64,000 nt of DNA, from positions 109,227 to 173,226 of the forward strand of contig NZ_FRBH01000009.1 of the NCBI RefSeq assembly GCF_900142565.1. Direction: 5' to 3'. Under the pieces are notes generated by a model that was not told where the DNA came from, ran no database searches, and saw only the letters and a list, made by a program, of their open reading frames with translations. Positions 60,487 through 64,000 of the stretch are shown in pieces; the first letter of the stretch is position 1; every line of letters begins with the position of its first letter. The DNA is from Chishuiella changwenlii (GTDB lineage: Bacteria > Bacteroidota > Bacteroidia > Flavobacteriales > Weeksellaceae). Both the position numbers and the translations under genes were made by a program.

Positions 60487-60972
60487 ATGAAAAATCTATT
60501 CTTAATGCGACACGCTAAAAGCAGATGGGATGAAAATGTTTCAGATCAATTTCGTTCGATTTCATCTACAGGAGAAACAAAAACAATAAGAGTAGCAACT
60601 TATTTAAAGGAAAAATTATCCTTACAATTCGACAAAATTTTTTCCTCTAATGCAACGAGAGCAAAAGAGACTTCAGTAATTGTAAACGAAATACTTTTCC
60701 CCTCTCAAAATGTAGAGTTAATAAAAGAGCTTTATACGTTTTCTAGTTTTATTTTAGATGATTGGATTAGGAAAATAGACAATGAATACGAAAATGTTCT
60801 TATTTTTGGTCACAATCCCGCCTTTACTGACCTTACAAATCAATTAGGAAATGATATTATATACAATCTTCCTACTTCAGGATTTGTTTGGATTCAATTT
60901 GATAATGACAATTGGAAATATATAAACAAAGGTAAAACCATAAAAATTATTGTACCGAAAGAAATTAAATGA
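60487..60972 (+). CDS. sixA: SixA-like histidine phosphatase
   Basis: This 161-residue histidine phosphatase superfamily protein has FLMRHAKSRW with the phospho-accepting H9, FSSNATRAKETS, and IFGHNPAFTDL with the second catalytic histidine. SixA removes phosphate from phosphohistidine domains. The ATG at 60487 is chosen because an upstream start at 60439 would lie inside the terminator. It overlaps ppk1 by 4 nt (ATGA), which puts it in the polyphosphate operon. Confidence 0.9.
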   Translation: MKNLFLMRHAKSRWDENVSDQFRSISSTGETKTIRVATYLKEKLSLQFDKIFSSNATRAKETSVIVNEILFPSQNVELIKELYTFSSFILDDWIRKIDNEYENVLIFGHNPAFTDLTNQLGNDIIYNLPTSGFVWIQFDNDNWKYINKGKTIKIIVPKEIK

Positions 60973-63038
60973 AAAAATATATTAATAGAGAAATTAGTTG
61001 GTTATCATTCAATGCTCGTGTATTGCAAGAAGCAGCCGATGAAACCGTTCCTTTATCAGAAAGAATTCGTTTTTTAGGAATTTATTCCAATAATTTAGAT
61101 GAGTTTTATTCTGTACGTTATTCAACAATTTTACGATCAATTCAGTTTAAAGATGTAGAAAAAGTTTATCATAATATTGTTGCAGATCAAACAGATGAAG
61201 AATTAATAGAAGAAATTAATGAAATTGTCTACCAACAACGTATACAATATGATGAATTACATCAAAAACTTTTTAAGGAATTAGAAGAACATCAGATTTA
61301 TGTTATTGATGATAAAAGTATTCCAGACAATTATTTAGATTTTATTTCAGAATACTTTTACAGTGAATTTATTCATACAGTAGGTGTTTTTATTTTAGAT
61401 GATATCAAAAAAGTACCATCTTTAAGAGATGGTTCTTTTTATCTAGCGATAAAAATGCAATTAAAAGATAAAGTACAATATGCAATTTTAATTGTCCCTT
61501 CTCACCTATTTCCTCGTTTTATTGTTCTACCTAAAAAAGACGATAAAACGTATGTCATGTACTTGGAAGATATTATACGTTTTCATTTAAAAGATATTTT
61601 CAAAATATTTGATTTCGAATCAATTGAAGCTCATTCCATTAAAATCACAAGAGATAGTGAATTAAATTTTGATAACGATTTAGAACATAGTTTATTAGAA
61701 AAAGTTGTACATAGTTTAGAGAATAGAAAAAAAGGAGTTCCAGTCCGTTTAGTTTATGACGCAGAAATTGCAGAAGATACTTTAAAATTCTTTCTAAAGA
61801 AATTACGCTTAGATGAATATGATAGTATAAATCCAGGTGGAAAATACCATAACAAAAGAGATTTAATGAGTTTTCCAACTTTTGGAATTCCTGGATTAAC
61901 ATACGAAAAGATAAAACCTATAGCTTTAAAAAATCCTTTAAAATACACAAGCTATTTTCAGTCATTTACTGAAAAAGAGGAAATGATCATGGCGCCTTAT
62001 CATGACTATTCTCTTTTGCTTAGATTCTTACGTGAAGCCGCTATAGATCCTAAAGTAACAAAAATAAAAATTACCATTTATCGTGTTGCGAAAGATTCGC
62101 AAGTTATGCGTTCATTAATTAATGCCGCAATGAATGGAAAAGAAGTTACAGCGGTCTTAGAACTTCGTGCTCGTTTTGATGAATCTAACAATGCCATGTG
62201 GTCTAGAAAATTACAAGAAGCTGGCGTAAATGTTATTTTTGGTGTTCCTGGTTTAAAGGTTCACTCTAAAATTGGTTACATAGAACGTAAGCCAGATGGT
62301 GATTTAGCAGAAAAATATGTGTTTATAAGCACAGGAAATTTCCATGCAGGAACTGCAAGAGCATATACAGATTACACTTATTTTACAACCAATCCAGGTA
62401 TAACAAAAGAAGTAGAACAAATTTTTAAATTCTTTGGAGCTAATTATCTTAACCAAAACTATTATCATTTATTAGTTTCTCCGCATGGTACACGAAAAAA
62501 GATTGTGAAGATGATTAAAAAAGAAATTAAAAATCATCAAGCAGGATTGCCAGCAGAAATCAACATGAAATTAAATAGCTTAAGCGACAAACAGATGATT
62601 GATTTGTTGTACAAAGCTTCGCAGAAAGGTGTAAAAGTTCGTTTAGTTATTAGAGGTATTAACTGTCTTATTCCAGAGGTTAAAAATCTTTCAGAAAACA
62701 TACAATGTGTTAGTGTTATTGATAAGTTTTTAGAACACCCACGTATTTATTGGTTTAAGAATGCTGGCGATGATAAAGTTTATATTTCTTCTGCTGATAT
62801 GATGGAACGAAATTTAGATAGCCGTGTAGAAGTTGCATGTCCAATTTACAATCCAGAGTTAAAGAAAATTATTATGGATACTTTTGACATTAGTTTTGAA
62901 GATAATGTAAAAGGTAGACAAATTACTGCAAAATCTAGCTTAGCATATAAAAGAAATGATTTACCTCCAAATAGATCTCAATACACAACTTATGATTATT
63001 TTTTAAAATTAAACAACCAAGAAGAAAATGAAGATTAG
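60969..63038 (+). CDS. ppk1: polyphosphate kinase 1
   Basis: PPK1 builds polyphosphate from ATP. The 689-residue enzyme has the N-terminal four-helix domain (INREISWLSFNARVLQEAAD), NLDEFYSVRYSTIL, and two phospholipase-D-like C-terminal domains. The autophosphorylated histidine is in VHSKIGYIERKPDG, and the second HxK-like site is in LEHPRIYWFKNAGDDKVYIS. SSADMMERNLDSRVEVACPI is a conserved signature. It overlaps sixA by 4 nt and ppx by 11 nt, a tightly coupled trio. Confidence 0.97.
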   Translation: MKKYINREISWLSFNARVLQEAADETVPLSERIRFLGIYSNNLDEFYSVRYSTILRSIQFKDVEKVYHNIVADQTDEELIEEINEIVYQQRIQYDELHQKLFKELEEHQIYVIDDKSIPDNYLDFISEYFYSEFIHTVGVFILDDIKKVPSLRDGSFYLAIKMQLKDKVQYAILIVPSHLFPRFIVLPKKDDKTYVMYLEDIIRFHLKDIFKIFDFESIEAHSIKITRDSELNFDNDLEHSLLEKVVHSLENRKKGVPVRLVYDAEIAEDTLKFFLKKLRLDEYDSINPGGKYHNKRDLMSFPTFGIPGLTYEKIKPIALKNPLKYTSYFQSFTEKEEMIMAPYHDYSLLLRFLREAAIDPKVTKIKITIYRVAKDSQVMRSLINAAMNGKEVTAVLELRARFDESNNAMWSRKLQEAGVNVIFGVPGLKVHSKIGYIERKPDGDLAEKYVFISTGNFHAGTARAYTDYTYFTTNPGITKEVEQIFKFFGANYLNQNYYHLLVSPHGTRKKIVKMIKKEIKNHQAGLPAEINMKLNSLSDKQMIDLLYKASQKGVKVRLVIRGINCLIPEVKNLSENIQCVSVIDKFLEHPRIYWFKNAGDDKVYISSADMMERNLDSRVEVACPIYNPELKKIIMDTFDISFEDNVKGRQITAKSSLAYKRNDLPPNRSQYTTYDYFLKLNNQEENED

Positions 63039-63921
63039 AAAATTAGCCGCGATTGATATTGGTTCTAATGCCATGAGATTATTGATTAATTACGTTTATG
63101 AAGAAGAAGGAAAAGCTCCTATTTTTAATAAAACAAGCATTGTTAGGATGCCTATCCGCTTGGGGCAAGACGTTTTTATTGATGGTGAAATTTCTGAAAA
63201 AAATACAGAACGTATTTGCGACGCGATGCTTTCTTATGCACTAATGATGAAAGTGTATGATATAGAAGTTTACAAAGCTTATGCTACTTCTGCAACACGC
63301 GAAGCAAAAAACGGAAAAGATGTTGTAAAAAAAGTCTTGAAAAAGTCTGGTATCAACATTGAAATTATTGATGGTAAAACAGAAGCTGAATTACTTTTTA
63401 ATACTGAATTGGGAGATTTTATTAAAGATGAAAAAACATATTTATATGTTGATGTTGGTGGAGGTAGCACAGAATTAACGCTTTTAAAAGAAGGAAAGGT
63501 TTATTCTTCAAAATCATTTGAGGTTGGAACTGTTCGTTTATTAGAAGGTAAAGTAGATCCTACAACTTTTGTAGAAATGAAACATTGGATTGATGAAAAT
63601 ATTGGTAAAGAGCCAATAGAGTTAATTGGTTCTGGTGGAAACATTAATCACATTTATAAATATTCTGGTGTAAAATTAGGTTTACCTCTTAGTAGTTTAT
63701 ATGTTAAAAGACAGTATCAGATTTTGCAAACAATGACAGCAGAAGAAAGAATGCAAAATTATAATATGAAACCTGACCGTGCAGATGTTGTTGTGTATGC
63801 ATTAGAAATTTACAACAATGTTTTAAAATGGTCTCATGCTAAAAAGATACATGTTCCTAAAATTGGTTTATCCGATGGAATTATCCGCAAGGTTTATCAG
63901 GATTTAGAAGTTAGAAGTTAG
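63028..63921 (+). CDS. Ppx/GppA family phosphatase (exopolyphosphatase)
   Basis: This 297-residue ASKHA-fold protein has the phosphate loops AAIDIGSNAMRLLI and LYVDVGGGSTELTLLKEG, the YATSATREAKNG segment, and LIGSGGNINHIYK. Such enzymes shorten polyphosphate from the end or cleave pppGpp. It is about half as long as E. coli Ppx, containing only the catalytic domain, which is usual in Bacteroidota. The 3' end runs into the heptamer tandem repeat: the last codons (E V R S, then TAG) are made of the repeat. It overlaps ppk1, so synthesis and breakdown of polyphosphate are co-regulated. Confidence 0.92.
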   Translation: MKIRKLAAIDIGSNAMRLLINYVYEEEGKAPIFNKTSIVRMPIRLGQDVFIDGEISEKNTERICDAMLSYALMMKVYDIEVYKAYATSATREAKNGKDVVKKVLKKSGINIEIIDGKTEAELLFNTELGDFIKDEKTYLYVDVGGGSTELTLLKEGKVYSSKSFEVGTVRLLEGKVDPTTFVEMKHWIDENIGKEPIELIGSGGNINHIYKYSGVKLGLPLSSLYVKRQYQILQTMTAEERMQNYNMKPDRADVVVYALEIYNNVLKWSHAKKIHVPKIGLSDGIIRKVYQDLEVRS

Positions 63922-64000
63922 AAGTTAGAAGTTAGAAGTTAGAAGTTAGAAGTTAGAAGTTAGAAGTTAGAAGTTAGAAGTTAGAAGTTAGAAGTTAGAA
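63904..64000. repeat. heptanucleotide tandem repeat (TTAGAAG)n, open at window end
   Basis: At least 13.9 perfect copies of a 7-bp unit, starting within the last codons of the Ppx/GppA gene and continuing past the window edge. Because 7 is not a multiple of 3, all frames are read in turn and each meets TAG quickly. Confidence 0.95.

Noticed and set aside
63904..64000. CRISPR array
   Set aside because: The repeat is a 7-bp perfect tandem without spacers, so it is a simple tandem repeat.

Overview
The window is a low-GC, gene-dense chromosome segment from a member of the Bacteroidota, most likely a flavobacterium of the Weeksellaceae/Flavobacteriaceae group. This assignment is inference from gene content: an LpxC-FabZ fusion in an lpxD-lpxC/fabZ-lpxA-efp operon, PorX, GldI, a phosphate-selective-porin-like protein, an Asp-type MurA, DUF4290/DUF4286/DUF3810 proteins and a type-II-like PNGase F. 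Promoter-like sites match the Bacteroidota consensus TTTG-N19-21-TAnnTTTG. I found no tRNA, rRNA, CRISPR array or intact insertion sequence.

Region 1 (1-5.9 kb): a partial fumarase gene on the minus strand, a small membrane protein, then an AT-rich accessory cassette. The cassette encodes a SIR2-domain protein, a HerA-type ATPase overlapping it by 11 nt, and a separately encoded Mrr-like PD-(D/E)XK nuclease. SIR2+HerA is an established anti-phage pair; the nuclease makes this a candidate three-gene variant. It is the strongest candidate system in the window.

Region 2 (5.9-19.2 kb): redox and housekeeping genes, two unrecognised overlapping genes, a repeat-rich intergenic region with a 45-residue membrane microprotein, a porin, and a lysine-catabolism block. 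That block has lysine 6-transaminase and aminoadipate-semialdehyde dehydrogenase on the minus strand facing away from a glutaryl-CoA dehydrogenase. A secreted PNGase F with an extra N-terminal domain follows.

Region 3 (19.2-25.7 kb): a probable operon DUF4290-murA-dedA-aroE-DUF349-ribD. Region 4 (25.7-30.3 kb): repeats, then minus-strand DUF2200, pepE, a Vat/CatB-family acetyltransferase and a Nat-like ABC exporter. Region 5 (30.4-43.3 kb): nrnA-like DHH phosphoesterase, gldI and a cyclophilin-FKBP lipoprotein, followed by peptidase, envelope and hypothetical genes, dsbD-tilS and an Rrf2 regulator. Region 6 (43.4-48.3 kb): a YopX-like protein, a methyltransferase-glycosyltransferase pair and secreted proteins of unknown role. 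Region 7 (48.7-57.6 kb): the lipid A/EF-P operon, an HD hydrolase, and the diverging porX-tsaE-ald-DUF4258 cluster. Region 8 (57.7-64 kb): a secreted protein, an AI-2E-family permease, a thioesterase, and the polyphosphate operon sixA-ppk1-ppx. The last gene ends inside a heptanucleotide tandem array that runs off the window.

Most operons are closed by clear hairpin-plus-T terminators, many of them shared between convergent genes. Two families of long imperfect palindromic intergenic repeats recur at about 5.7, 9.9-10.2 and 25.8-26.1 kb.
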